35,477 nucleotides of DNA from Granulicella sp. (GTDB lineage: Bacteria; Acidobacteriota; Terriglobia; Terriglobales; Acidobacteriaceae): assembly GCA_027450185.1 (NCBI GenBank), contig DAIDKF010000024.1, positions 1-35,477 on the forward strand, written 5' to 3'. Positions 1-9,377 of the stretch are shown in pieces; position 1 is the first letter of the stretch, and every line of letters starts with the position of its first letter. A model generated the notes under the pieces. The model saw only the letters and a program-made list of their open reading frames with translations, was not told the origin of the DNA and did not search any database. The position numbers and the translations under genes are program-made.

Positions 1-264
1 GCTCGCGTAGTGGCGAATCGCCGCATCGCCATACCAGCCCTCGTCGGTATACTTCGACCAGTCCATCCACGGCGAGTGATTCGGAAAGTCCGCCGTCAGA
101 TGCACAAAGTGCAGCGCAAAGAAGATCGCCGACACCCCCAGCAGCAGCATCCAAACCACCCGCGACCAGCTCATTCCCGTTGCCATCCCCAACGTCCGCG
201 CAGCAACTCGCGACGGCTTCCGGCCAGAAACCTCATCAGCGGGCGAATTGGAGGCAACAGACAT
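1..264 (-). CDS. Membrane glycosyltransferase-like protein, N-terminal part only
   Basis: Only the first 88 codons are in the window; the gene continues past base 1. The fragment has a soluble N-terminus of about 30 residues, one hydrophobic helix (about residues 36-56) and then an extracytoplasmic loop containing DWSKYTDEGWYGDAAIRHY (residues 68-86). An acidic pair followed by an aromatic-rich stretch just after the first helix is typical of GT-C fold, lipid-linked sugar transferases (PMT/ArnT-like, family 39), where that aspartate is catalytic. The next gene upstream on the same strand is also a polytopic glycosyltransferase-like protein, which supports a glycan role. I chose the ATG at 264; a GTG at 273 is an in-frame alternative and neither has a strong ribosome site. 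The family call is inferred from a short fragment. Confidence 0.6.
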   Translation of the reverse strand, partial: MSVASNSPADEVSGRKPSRVAARTLGMATGMSWSRVVWMLLLGVSAIFFALHFVHLTADFPNHSPWMDWSKYTDEGWYGDAAIRHYAS

Positions 265-545
265 CGTAGACACGCAAGGCGAAGCACACACGGCGAAACA
301 CAGACCGTGAATCTCATTCCAGGCAACATCCTGCAGGCGCGCATACAGCACCCGCAATCAGTCCGCAGAACTTCACCGTATAACTCCGAATTATAGAAAG
401 CCCAAGGCCGGAGTTCCTAATCGGCGCATCTCCCCGCACAGTCTCCGCATCACTCATCCACCACGCATTCCCAAGCTCTCAAACCATCAGCGGCTCAGGA
501 TTATGTTTGGAGTGCATGTGCAGCGACCGCCTCTCCGGCGGTATT

Positions 546-1853
546 TCACGCGGCCAGGCCAGCGTTGCTCCTTACCGTAGGCTCTGGACGCCGACCACCA
601 CGAACAACCTTCCTCATCGCTTCGACGAAGAGCCACAGATAGCCTGCAACCACCACCAGTTGCAGCGCAAGAAAGACGATTGCCTTCTGATCTCGCGCCA
701 GCAGCAGGCGATGCATCTCCGGGCCCAGAGCCTGAGAGAACACCGTCGCCCAGAAGCTGTGCACCACCACTGCATTAATACTGAATAGGGCAAACACGCC
801 AGTACGCAGCCGGCTATGCGATCCTTCGGCCACCAGAAGGCTCATAGGAAACAGCGCGTACATCAGGTATGGAGGCCAGGACTTCTTCGAGAAAGCAAGC
901 AGGGCCAGCGTAAGAGCCGCCACGCCAAAAACAAGAATGCGCAGACGGCACTCCTGCGATGCCCCACGGACCGCAACGGCCATCAGCGCCAGAATCGCCA
1001 TCAGAATCAGCACCAGCAGGCCATCGCTCATGCGCAATGAAATCGCGGACCCGAAGATGGACTCCATGATGTAAGGCAGATTGCTTGCAGTCTTCAGATC
1101 TCCCTCGCGTATCAGCGGATAGAGCAGTGGAACATGCAGCAAGGCAAACCCGCCATATCCCACGGCAAGCACTCCGGCAAAGCCAAACAGCCAGCGCACG
1201 CGACGCTGAGCGGCAAGAAAAAATGCAGGAAAATAAAGCAGCGGCAGAAACTTAATGCACACCACGCCAAGGGCGACCAGAGCGCCTGAAATGGCCTCCC
1301 GCTTCCTGACGAGGCTCAAAATGGCAAGCCCAAGAAGCAGCGCAACAATCACGTTGTCCTGCCCATCCACCGCAACAAATTGGAGGCTGATTGGGCTGGC
1401 GATGTAAAGCATCGCCGCGATGCGAACGCTCTGCTCAGCGAAGAGTTCACGGCCAAGCCTGAGCCAAACCGGCAGCAGCGCCGCTTCGAACAGAATGGCG
1501 AGAAGAATGATCGCGAGCGGCGACCTCCACAGCAGGATCGCAGCGCCGTCCAGATAAGGATGCAGCGGCGCATAGCTGCTCGGAAAGCCGAGATAGGGCA
1601 GTGCCCCCTTCACAGCCGCACTCGCCTCAGGAAAGTAGTACGCCGGAATATCGCCCCGCGGCGCCAGATGCAGAACGAAGAAGAGCAGTACGTACAGGCC
1701 CAAACGGCTGACCAGAAAACTGGCGTTCGCGTAGCCGTCAAAACTGCGACTGGAGCCTCTCTGAAAGCGCTTGAGCGATACTGCGATTAAGCCAGCACTC
1801 GCCGCAACAACTCCCAGAACGCCGCGCGCAAGCAGGGTTTGTGTACCAGTCAT
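546..1853 (-). CDS. Polytopic membrane protein, GT-C/GT87-like mannosyltransferase candidate
   Basis: The 435-residue product is mostly hydrophobic, with roughly ten predicted membrane helices. The first long loop holds PRGDIPAYYFPEASAAVKG followed by PYLGFPSSYAPLHPYLDGA, an arrangement of an acidic residue and YxxYxPxHPYL seen in the first periplasmic loop of GT87 (DUF2029) and related polyprenyl-phosphate-sugar transferases. A second conserved-looking loop is FVAVDGQDNVIVALLL. The role is therefore probably transfer of a sugar from a lipid carrier on the outer face of the inner membrane; the acceptor cannot be read. The ATG at 1853 has AAGGAT a few bases upstream. It lies 281 bases upstream of the partial glycosyltransferase at 1-264 on the same strand and diverges from the gene at 2083. 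An O-antigen ligase or another integral transferase is possible. Confidence 0.6.
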   Translation of the reverse strand: MTGTQTLLARGVLGVVAASAGLIAVSLKRFQRGSSRSFDGYANASFLVSRLGLYVLLFFVLHLAPRGDIPAYYFPEASAAVKGALPYLGFPSSYAPLHPYLDGAAILLWRSPLAIILLAILFEAALLPVWLRLGRELFAEQSVRIAAMLYIASPISLQFVAVDGQDNVIVALLLGLAILSLVRKREAISGALVALGVVCIKFLPLLYFPAFFLAAQRRVRWLFGFAGVLAVGYGGFALLHVPLLYPLIREGDLKTASNLPYIMESIFGSAISLRMSDGLLVLILMAILALMAVAVRGASQECRLRILVFGVAALTLALLAFSKKSWPPYLMYALFPMSLLVAEGSHSRLRTGVFALFSINAVVVHSFWATVFSQALGPEMHRLLLARDQKAIVFLALQLVVVAGYLWLFVEAMRKVVRGGRRPEPTVRSNAGLAA

Positions 1854-2082
1854 TCAGGATCCTTATCCTACCATCTCTGCTTTCCAACTCTATTGCATAC
1901 ACCGGACTTCAGCTACAGTTGCCACCCCGGCCAAAGCACTCACGCAATCAGGCCGTGCCACCGATCATGCACTGGCAGGTACCATGTACAAAGTGGAGCA
2001 AACCGCCAGCCTCGGGTTACGCTTACGTGGACGAACACGCAAATTCATCTCTCCGGCAATCGAATGAATAGGCAATACACAA

Positions 2083-3831
2083 ATGAAGAGTGATGGACAC
2101 AGCCCCAGACTAGTCGCCTTTTGGATCGTCGTCGCCATTGCGGCCTTCTACTCCGCCTTTGTGCTGCCCTTCTACTTCCCCCTGCATGAGCCCGTCTTCT
2201 CCGCGGCCTACAATGCAGGCGAAAACACGCGTATTGCAGCCATTGCCGTTGCAGCAATCAGCATCTTCGTGCTTGCCGCCTTTGCATCTGGCTGGGCCCC
2301 GATCGGCAAAGGGCGCCTCAGCTCAAATGCCAATGCAGCGCCGCCTCAGCTCAGCGCGACGTTTCTTTGGTGGGGCATTGCATTGATCGTCGTCTGCACC
2401 GCCGCACTGGGATACCTCATTCTGCATCACGGCGCCTATTACGCTGAAGAGGGCTTCTTCGTTACGCAACTCAGGGCTGGTCTGGTCTTCCACCGCGTTC
2501 CCTATCGCGATTTCGACTTCCCCTACGGCCCTGCACTGTACTTTTGGCCGCTGCTGTTCATCCGCCTTCTCGCACCCCTTGGCATCTCCATGCCAACCGC
2601 CTATCTGCTGTCGCTGATCGTCATGGAATCCGCTGGAGTTGCGCTGATCTTCTACACCGTCAACGCCCTCCCCATGCGATACCCGCTCAAAGCTGCGGCA
2701 TTCACACTCATCACATTCTGCGCATTCGACACGCTGCTCGGCTTGAACTACGCGATTCTCCGCTGCATCGCGCCCTTCGCTGCAGTGGTCCTTCTCACCA
2801 GGCAAACCAGCCTTCTCCGTGCAATGGCCGTCGCATGCCTCGGGGAAGGCTTGCTGCTTACGATCTCTCCTGAGTTGGGGATTGCCTTTGGTGCTGCCGC
2901 GGTCTTCTACGGCGTCTACCGCAAGTTCATTACGAACTCTACGTGGCTTGCGGTCAGCCTCGCTGCAATCCTCGGTGCCCTGATCTTCGCCGCCTGCATC
3001 GGCCGGGACTACTTCGCGAGCCTGAGCCAATACGCTCATGGCCGGGACAATCTCATCCTGGAGCCTCAGCCATTCGTCTTGGTTCTTATAGTTGCGGTCG
3101 CCGCCCTCGCTCCATTCGCCGTGGCCGATGCCTGGAAGCGCCGCACCGACGCAGTAGATTCAAACGTTGCGATGCTCATCGCCCTGTACATTGCTATGCT
3201 CGGCATGCTTCCGGTTGCCCTCGCGCAATGCGACCCTGTTCACGCCTTTGTAAATGGAATCGGCGCCTACCTTCTGTCCTTTGTGGCGATCCGTCGAGCC
3301 TCTCTCCAAAGACAACGAATATGGGTTGTCGTAGTTGCGCTCACCTTCATGGCGACACAATTCCAACAGTTTCACGCATGGCGGCATGAGATCGTGCGCG
3401 CAATCACCAATACACCGGAACCATACGACGATCCGGATGTCACCGCGATCAGCGCAGCTATCGGGCAAAACAAAGTGACGTTCCCATGGAACAGGCTCCC
3501 CATGCAAATGATCGATCACCTCACGCAAACCGGCCAATACCTTCCCGGATATTTTGTCGGATATCACGGCGAGTGCAATGCCACTTCCGAAGTGCGAAGA
3601 ATTGCCGACATGCGCGCTGCAAAGTTCGCCTTGGTCCCCAACAATCAGGCGCTGGTCTACACCGAAGAAATTGATAACTCAGGAGAAAAGCTCTGGCTTC
3701 GGCTAGGCTACCGCTACAAGCAAAGGGAGCCGCCGTTCTACGAATATGCCATGCTGATGCACGAACTCACCACAAACTGGAAGCCGGTCGGCACCTTTGG
3801 CATGTACACCCTCTATCAAAAGGTCCGATAG
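2083..3831 (+). CDS. Large polytopic membrane protein, glycosyltransferase-like
   Basis: The 582-residue product has about eleven hydrophobic segments between residues 10 and 430, then a soluble C-terminal domain of about 150 residues. The loop after the third helix reads YYAEEGFFVTQLRAG, then FHRVPYRDFDFPYGPALYFW. An acidic pair followed by an aromatic-rich run in the first large loop is the pattern of GT-C glycosyltransferases of the inner membrane. I infer transfer of a sugar from a lipid carrier, but donor and acceptor are unknown and the match is by pattern only. The gene diverges from the glycosyltransferase-like gene ending at 546 across 229 bases and runs convergently into the ABC permease, with only 9 bases between the two stops. 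No clear ribosome site precedes the ATG. Confidence 0.55.
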   Translation: MKSDGHSPRLVAFWIVVAIAAFYSAFVLPFYFPLHEPVFSAAYNAGENTRIAAIAVAAISIFVLAAFASGWAPIGKGRLSSNANAAPPQLSATFLWWGIALIVVCTAALGYLILHHGAYYAEEGFFVTQLRAGLVFHRVPYRDFDFPYGPALYFWPLLFIRLLAPLGISMPTAYLLSLIVMESAGVALIFYTVNALPMRYPLKAAAFTLITFCAFDTLLGLNYAILRCIAPFAAVVLLTRQTSLLRAMAVACLGEGLLLTISPELGIAFGAAAVFYGVYRKFITNSTWLAVSLAAILGALIFAACIGRDYFASLSQYAHGRDNLILEPQPFVLVLIVAVAALAPFAVADAWKRRTDAVDSNVAMLIALYIAMLGMLPVALAQCDPVHAFVNGIGAYLLSFVAIRRASLQRQRIWVVVVALTFMATQFQQFHAWRHEIVRAITNTPEPYDDPDVTAISAAIGQNKVTFPWNRLPMQMIDHLTQTGQYLPGYFVGYHGECNATSEVRRIADMRAAKFALVPNNQALVYTEEIDNSGEKLWLRLGYRYKQREPPFYEYAMLMHELTTNWKPVGTFGMYTLYQKVR

Positions 3832-3840
3832 CCTCCCTGC

Positions 3841-4947
3841 CTACTCGTAGGCCAACGCATCGATGGGATCTTTCCTCGCCGCCTTCAGCGCCGGATACAG
3901 AGCTCCCAGCAGTGCCCCTCCCATCGCAATCGCTACCGCATTGACGACCCAAACCGGCGTCACCTCAAAGCTCAGCGTCGGGAACCGTGCGCTCAGCACA
4001 TCGCGCAACAGGTAGGTCGCGCCTACGCCCAGCAAAGTCCCCACTATCGCCAGCAGCATCGTCTCGCGCAGCACCACCGACACGATCGTCAGCCGTCCCG
4101 CACCCATCGACTTCAAAATCCCGATCTCCCGCGTGCGCTCCAGCACCGCCGTGTACATCGACTGGAAGATCACCAGAAACCCGATGATCGTTGCAATCGT
4201 AATCACCACATTCAGCGCAATGTTGAACCCGGGCATATGATCCGGCGTCAACATGGAGAGAAACTCTCGACTCGTCTGAACGCTCCAGTCCTGAAGACCA
4301 TCCGTGGCCAGAATCTCTCTGCGAACGTCCTCCTGGTACTTCGGCGCATCCTCCGTCCGAAGATAAAACAGGGATGCCTTTCCCGGATTATTATCCAGCG
4401 CATCCATCGTCTCCAGCGGAATGTATTTGCGCGCGCCCTTGCCATGCTGCACAATCCCACAAACCGTGAACGTATGGTTCAGCACCTTGACCGGGTCGCC
4501 CACCTTCAACCCCTTGCCGGAGCTGGCCTGCAGATCGTCCACAATCAGGTCATCTGCTCCCTTGAACGGTCCGCCGCTGACGAACACAAAGGGACGCAAT
4601 GCGTTGTAGCTCTCGAAGTCAATCCCGAAGATATTCTCAGGCGAGCTTCCCAGCGTAAATTTCACATTAACCGGAGCCACCACTTGCACATGTGGAAGTT
4701 CTCCAAGCACCTTGGCAACTCGCACGTCCGCAGAAGCCGAACTGGTCATCATCATGGCCGTCGCCGCACCCGGATGCACGATCATATCCATGCCAATCCC
4801 CGTAGTCTCCGCGCGGTTTCCATTGAGTACGCCATAGAAGATGGCCACCACCGAGAGGATCATAATCACCTCGATCGCAACGGCGAAAGCGCTGATGACA
4901 GAGCGCAAGGGGCGGTGCACAAGATTGCCGAAGATCAGTTTATTCAT
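3841..4947 (-). CDS. ABC transporter permease, MacB/FtsX type
   Basis: The 368-residue protein has the MacB layout: an N-terminal membrane helix (about 14-38), a periplasmic domain (about 45-240) and three C-terminal helices of the FtsX domain. The segment LERTREIGILKSMGAGRLTI between the second and third helices is the classic coupling motif that contacts the ATPase, and the protein ends with ALYPALKAARKDPIDALAYE, the usual FtsX-family tail (P-A-x-x-A-x-x-x-D-P-I-x-A-L). Such permeases work with a LolD/MacB-type ATPase in lipoprotein, peptide or envelope-stress export. No ATPase gene is adjacent, so the partner must be encoded elsewhere. It follows the polymerase-like gene on the same strand after 98 bases. 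No obvious ribosome site lies before the ATG. Confidence 0.88.
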   Translation of the reverse strand: MNKLIFGNLVHRPLRSVISAFAVAIEVIMILSVVAIFYGVLNGNRAETTGIGMDMIVHPGAATAMMMTSSASADVRVAKVLGELPHVQVVAPVNVKFTLGSSPENIFGIDFESYNALRPFVFVSGGPFKGADDLIVDDLQASSGKGLKVGDPVKVLNHTFTVCGIVQHGKGARKYIPLETMDALDNNPGKASLFYLRTEDAPKYQEDVRREILATDGLQDWSVQTSREFLSMLTPDHMPGFNIALNVVITIATIIGFLVIFQSMYTAVLERTREIGILKSMGAGRLTIVSVVLRETMLLAIVGTLLGVGATYLLRDVLSARFPTLSFEVTPVWVVNAVAIAMGGALLGALYPALKAARKDPIDALAYE

Positions 4948-5045
4948 GGGTTAGGCCGGTGTGATTCATCATTTTGCAACAACTTCCATAGTAGCGCACC
5001 CCTCCCCGCCGAGCCCTCACGCCTCGCAGCCGCAAGCGCGGCTCA

Positions 5046-6557
5046 TCACGCCTGGCGTTGCACCAGCATGGGTCCCACGCGCCTCACCCTCCGCGAGGGC
5101 GGCGATATCGTCTTGCCCGTGAACAGGGCTCCCAGAATCGGTGCAATGCGTGTGACCATAATAATCGCCAGCAGCATCCCGAAGTTGCCAAAGCCAATAA
5201 AAGTAACCATGCCCGAGAGAAGCTGCTCAGGAACAATGTGCCCAAACCACACCACCACCATCATCCCCCATGGGTGCTTGATCATGTCGCCCACCACAAA
5301 GTCGACACTGCTGAACAGGATCGTCCAAAGCACCGGAAGCAGCCAGAACACCCCTCCCCAGCCCTCGCAGTGATACGCCTCCGCAACCGGGCTGAAGGAG
5401 ATCCCTGTGGTGTAGTCGTCTGCGCCCAGCCCATAGCCCATCTCGTGAGCATAGTAGTTACCGCTGAACGTCGTTCGCTTGTCGGGATTGATAAAGTGGG
5501 GGATCAGATTCATGAAATAGTCTTCGACAGGGGCCAGCCCCTCGTAATGCCCACGCTCGGTATAGGAAAACATCGCGTCATCGGGGGGAAACATGCTCAG
5601 CCGTTCGATGAGCGAACCCTGTGGCTTGTCATACCATCCGGGCACCCCATTATCATTATCCATAAGCTCATCATCATGCAGCTCCACATGTGCCTTAAGC
5701 ACCGAAGGATGCGTGGCCAGATACGCAACCAGCCTGAACCGCTGCGGATAATCCAGGCCCTCCGCAAGGTCACGCGAAGCCGAAAGCCGCGATACAAAGG
5801 TAAAGCTCACCACCGCCATCGCCACGAGCGCGACAATGTGTACAGGACGCAATTTCAACCGCGAATAAAATGCTCCCACCACCCAGCAAACCAGGGGCGT
5901 CAACATCTGCTGCTTGGAGAACGACGCAACGCCCAGGTAGCCAAAATAGCCAAATGCGATGATCGTGACCCAGTTTGTCGAACGCCGCCCGCCACTATCC
6001 TTGATTGCCCCGATTGTTCCAAGAATCAGACCCAGCGGCCCGAACACGTTCACCTGGACGAGCGCGCTCACAATCCCTCCCGGCGCCTGCCCGAATAAGA
6101 TATCGGCGTAGATAATCCCATACCACACGATCAGGCAGCCCAGCGCCGCACCCGTGTAGTTCAAATCCCCCGTGCTCAATCCGCCCCCTACCCCCATCGA
6201 GCGGAAGTCCACCTTCCTGTTCAGCATCGCCACCAACAGCAGCATCACCATGCTCGCGGTATAAACCGACATATCCAGCAGCGGCGTAGCCAGATTGGAG
6301 TCAGCCGCTTCGCCCGCCACCGCCTTCCACGTAACCCCGACAATAACGATCAGCGTCGAATACCAGAAAATATACGCCCCCGCTATTCGATTAAACCCCT
6401 CCGCGATATTGAAGGCGACCACCGTCAGGATGACAAATGCAAAGTACAGCATGCTGAAGAACAAGCCAGTGTGCTCAAACTGCTGAACGCAGAAAAATAC
6501 CGAGGCAAAGACGAACGCCTTCGGCAGGGAAACTCGTGTTGGCAGGGAGAGCCGCAC
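5046..6557 (-). CDS. Polytopic membrane protein, Wzy-like polysaccharide polymerase candidate
   Basis: The 503-residue product has about a dozen membrane segments, interrupted by one large hydrophilic loop (about residues 270-385). The loop contains TTFSGNYYAHEMGYG and then TTGISFSPVAEAYHCEGWGG just before a helix. The pattern 'tGisfs..aEay...Gw.G' resembles the large periplasmic loop of O-antigen and exopolysaccharide polymerases. The context agrees: it follows an OafA-like acyltransferase by 71 bases and lies in a block of glycosyltransferase-like membrane proteins. The start is a GTG at 6557 with GAGG only two bases upstream; an in-frame stop lies about 20 bases before it, so there is little choice. 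The polymerase role is an inference from topology, loop pattern and neighbours; an uncharacterised membrane protein of another class is possible. Confidence 0.5.
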   Translation of the reverse strand: MRLSLPTRVSLPKAFVFASVFFCVQQFEHTGLFFSMLYFAFVILTVVAFNIAEGFNRIAGAYIFWYSTLIVIVGVTWKAVAGEAADSNLATPLLDMSVYTASMVMLLLVAMLNRKVDFRSMGVGGGLSTGDLNYTGAALGCLIVWYGIIYADILFGQAPGGIVSALVQVNVFGPLGLILGTIGAIKDSGGRRSTNWVTIIAFGYFGYLGVASFSKQQMLTPLVCWVVGAFYSRLKLRPVHIVALVAMAVVSFTFVSRLSASRDLAEGLDYPQRFRLVAYLATHPSVLKAHVELHDDELMDNDNGVPGWYDKPQGSLIERLSMFPPDDAMFSYTERGHYEGLAPVEDYFMNLIPHFINPDKRTTFSGNYYAHEMGYGLGADDYTTGISFSPVAEAYHCEGWGGVFWLLPVLWTILFSSVDFVVGDMIKHPWGMMVVVWFGHIVPEQLLSGMVTFIGFGNFGMLLAIIMVTRIAPILGALFTGKTISPPSRRVRRVGPMLVQRQA

Positions 6558-6628
6558 TGCCTCGAGTTTACAGGACGCTCAGCTCAACCAGCCCCAGCCT
6601 GGCCAGCACCTCATCACCCACTGTCCGA

Positions 6629-7755
6629 TCAGATCTCGCGCCAGTGCAGCGAGCGCAGGCACACATCACGGAGCCGCAGCGCAGGCCGCTCTACGCCATA
6701 GTACGAGAGCATGGCAGCGGCCAGAATGCACACCCAGCTCGTTGGGAATGTATTCCACCATCCATTCCGCCCGAACACCTCGATGTTGAGATGGTGAAGA
6801 AAAAACGTCTGCCAGATATACAGCGAGTACGAGAGCCGGCCCACCCACGCCATCGCTGTCTGATTGAATACCCGGCCGGCGAGACTCACCGGATTGCGCA
6901 CCAGCCACAGCATCCACATCAGAATCAAAAACCATCGATGGTCATCCCAACGGGCATGTTCCAGTAGTTCTCAAATCTCATCCCCAGCGTGCCTGAGACG
7001 AAAAACAGCAGCACCGGCAACAGCCACGGCCAGCGCGTTGCCCGCACATAGAGCCTCTCGAAGCGTTCATGGCCTTGTTGCAACGCGCCCAGCGCTCCAA
7101 ACATCAGGCCATCGGCTTGCATGTGAAACGCCCCCGGATTGTGAAAGCCAGGCAGGAACCGGAACGAAAACACGCGAATGAACGGCTCCACCACAATCAC
7201 CGCCAGCGCAACCCGCGTGGCCATGCGGCGGCCCTCCGAACCCTTATGGTGAACGATGCACAGCGCCACGACCGTTGGCCATATCAGATAAAACTGCTCC
7301 TCAATGCACAGCGACCAGAAGTGCTCCATCGCCCACAGACCCACGTGAGGCACATAGTTTCGCGTGAACGTGAGCGCCGTGATCAACTCCCGGCCATTCA
7401 TCCCCGGCAGATGTCCCGTCATCCACAGCACGCACAGAAACAGAATGTACAGGTAGAGCGGAGGAAGAATGCGAAAGGCGCGGCGAACATAAAAGCTCTT
7501 CAGGCTGATCCGGCTCGTCTTCTCCCGCTCGCGCAACAGCAGCGTCGTAATCAGATAGCCCGAGATCACGAAGAAGATGAATACGCCCATCGAGCCATTG
7601 CCCAGCACGTAATAGAACAGCGGCACATGATGGCTCAGGCTATAGCGTTGCAACGTATGCAGCGCCACCACCATCACCACCGATAGCGCTCGCAGCCCGT
7701 CGAGACTGGGAATCTGTCGCGGCCGTTGAATCGGTGCAGTAAGAACATCAGCCAT
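6629..7755 (-). pseudogene. OafA-like acyltransferase (Acyl_transf_3), interrupted by a one-base frameshift
   Basis: Two frames together make one protein of about 375 residues. The first (7755-6925, 276 residues) has the family hallmarks SLDGLRALSVVMVVALH, FIFFVISGYLITTLLLRE, FYVRRAFRILPPLYLYI and FWSLCIEEQFYLIWP. The second (from about 6928 to 6629) supplies the last helices and the typical YSLYIWQTFF element. On the coding strand the first frame ends GGT TTT TGA (6933-6925). Adding one T to the five-T run, or slipping back one base on TTT, gives GGT TTT TTG ATT CTG and restores a natural continuation. The family moves O-acyl groups from the cytoplasm onto surface glycans or lipids. This could be a true mutation, a sequencing error in the T run, or an expressed slippage product. 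It lies directly upstream of the polymerase-like gene on the same strand. Confidence 0.8.
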
Positions 7756-7899
7756 AAGACTTCACCACCGGTTCTGCTGCAAGAATTGTGCTGGAGTGAG
7801 CATCCTGCCGTTGAAGACTCATTCCATTATGCCTCGCGATGTCCTACCCGTCGCTCAGCGCATCCCCCAAGCGACAACTTCACACTCACTCGGCATCTT

Positions 7900-8979
7900 C
7901 TACCGAATCTGTACCAACCCATCGGCAGCGCCATGGCCCGCGCCGCCCGGCGTCACCATCGTCTTCTGTGGAGCCCGCCAGTGGTCGATATAGCTCACCT
8001 GGTGCACGCAGCTTATCGTGCAGTTCGGCGCGCACGACTTCTCCGTCAGAAACTCCCGCTGTACCATCTCGGTCGTATACTCCGCCACCGGAATCCCCGG
8101 ATACCCGCGCTGCTGCGAGCAGTACGACACCATCCCGTTCTCGTCCACGTACAGATACCGCGACCCTGCCCTGCACCGCCAGTCGTTCGGCAGCCCGTTC
8201 GCAATCGCCTCCTGAAATCCATTGAACCGCGAGTAGCTCCGCCGCGTCAGCCGCCGCACCTCATCCCACACCCTGCGTTCGCGCTCGCCCAGCGGCTTCA
8301 ACTGCCCGCTGCCATCATGAATAATCCCGATCGTCGAACTGAACCCCAGCCCCAGCGCACGCTTCGAGATCGTCAGCGCGTCCTCAGGATGCGCAATCCC
8401 CCCACCCACCACCGAATTGATATTCACATGAAAATCCGCATACTCCGCCAGCATCGCCAGCTTCGCATCCAGCACCTTCAGCGACTTCTTCGACACCTCA
8501 TCCGGCATCACGTTATCTATCGAAATCTGCATATGATCGAGCCCGGCTTGATTCAGCCGCTCAATCCGCTCCGGCATCAGCAGGTAGCCGTTCGTGATCA
8601 TGCCCGCAATCGCGCCCGTCTCCCGAATCCGCCGGATCACCGCCTCCAGCTCCGGATGCAGCAGCGGCTCGCCGCCCGAGATCGTAATCACCGACGTCCC
8701 CAGCCGCCCCAACGCGTCGATCCTCCGCTTCATCTCCTCCAGTTCCACCGGCTGCGACACGTCGTCATACTCATTGCAATACGCGCACGCCAGGTTGCAC
8801 CGCCGCATCGGCACAATGTGCGCCATATACGGGTGCGAGGTCCCAGCCACCGCCGAAGCAATCGACCCCACCTCGCGCAGCTTCCGTGTCGCAGCAATCA
8901 ATCGCCTGCGCGCGGTCATCCGGCGCGTTCCCTGCGCCTTCACGGGTACTACCTTCGGGGCTTGAGCTTGAATCGTCAT
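7900..8979 (-). CDS. Radical SAM protein with SPASM-like C-terminal cluster domain
   Basis: The 359-residue protein carries the radical SAM cluster motif CNLACAYC (Cys 61, 65 and 68), which holds a [4Fe-4S] cluster that cleaves S-adenosylmethionine. It is followed by the glycine-rich SAM motif ISGGEPLLHPE and by ITNGYLL in the next strand. The C-terminal part has more cysteines (WRCRAGSRYLYV, SYCSQQRGYPG, CAPNCTISCVHQ), as in SPASM or twitch domains with an auxiliary Fe-S cluster. SPASM enzymes modify peptides, cofactors or lipids; the substrate here is unknown, and no small precursor peptide or carrier gene is adjacent. The lysine/arginine-rich N-terminus (residues 9-36) precedes the barrel. 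It diverges from iscX across 86 bases, so an Fe-S enzyme and an Fe-S assembly factor share a promoter region. Confidence 0.85.
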   Translation of the reverse strand: MTIQAQAPKVVPVKAQGTRRMTARRRLIAATRKLREVGSIASAVAGTSHPYMAHIVPMRRCNLACAYCNEYDDVSQPVELEEMKRRIDALGRLGTSVITISGGEPLLHPELEAVIRRIRETGAIAGMITNGYLLMPERIERLNQAGLDHMQISIDNVMPDEVSKKSLKVLDAKLAMLAEYADFHVNINSVVGGGIAHPEDALTISKRALGLGFSSTIGIIHDGSGQLKPLGERERRVWDEVRRLTRRSYSRFNGFQEAIANGLPNDWRCRAGSRYLYVDENGMVSYCSQQRGYPGIPVAEYTTEMVQREFLTEKSCAPNCTISCVHQVSYIDHWRAPQKTMVTPGGAGHGAADGLVQIR

Positions 8980-9065
8980 GCGGCTTCGTTATTCTATCGC
9001 GCCCACCCCTCCAGCGCCTTCGTCACCCCCACCTTCGCAGTAAACTGGAGCTCTGGAGGTGCCCC

Positions 9066-9287
9066 ATGCCGCACGAACTCAACTGGTCCGACACCCTTGA
9101 GATCGGTATTCAACTGCAGGAGATGTTTCCCGACACCGATCCCTACTCCGTCCGCTTCACCGACCTCCACAAGTGGGTAACCCAGCTTCCCGGCTTCAAA
9201 GGCGATCCCGCCAAGTCCAACGAGACCATCCTCGAAGCCATCCAGACCGCCTGGCACGAAGAGTACGAGGACGCCAAAGACGCCTGA
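9066..9287 (+). CDS. iscX: IscX, Fe-S cluster assembly accessory protein
   Basis: The 73-residue product matches the IscX/YfhJ family along its whole length: WSDTLEIGIQL, then DPYSVRFTDLHKWV, then LPGF, then KSNETILEAIQTAWHEE. IscX is a small acidic helical protein that binds the cysteine desulfurase IscS and iron and tunes the rate of Fe-S cluster assembly. In many proteobacteria it is the last gene of the isc operon (hscA-fdx-iscX). Here it stands alone with no isc gene in view. The start is well fixed: GGAGGT at 9055-9060 lies five bases before the ATG. Longer in-frame reading upstream overlaps the divergent radical SAM gene and is not needed. Confidence 0.92.
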   Translation: MPHELNWSDTLEIGIQLQEMFPDTDPYSVRFTDLHKWVTQLPGFKGDPAKSNETILEAIQTAWHEEYEDAKDA

Positions 9288-9377
9288 CCCACAAAACCCT
9301 TGGCCCACACCTTCCCGCCGCATCTCCCGTACGAATTCTGCTGCGCAAAGCCCTGTCGCGGCGCTACATTGGTGCCT

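Noticed and set aside
4237-5373. Long plus-strand frame of 378 codons
   Set aside because: It is antisense to the ABC permease and the polymerase-like gene, is rich in His, Arg and Pro, and has no domain pattern; it is a GC-bias shadow.
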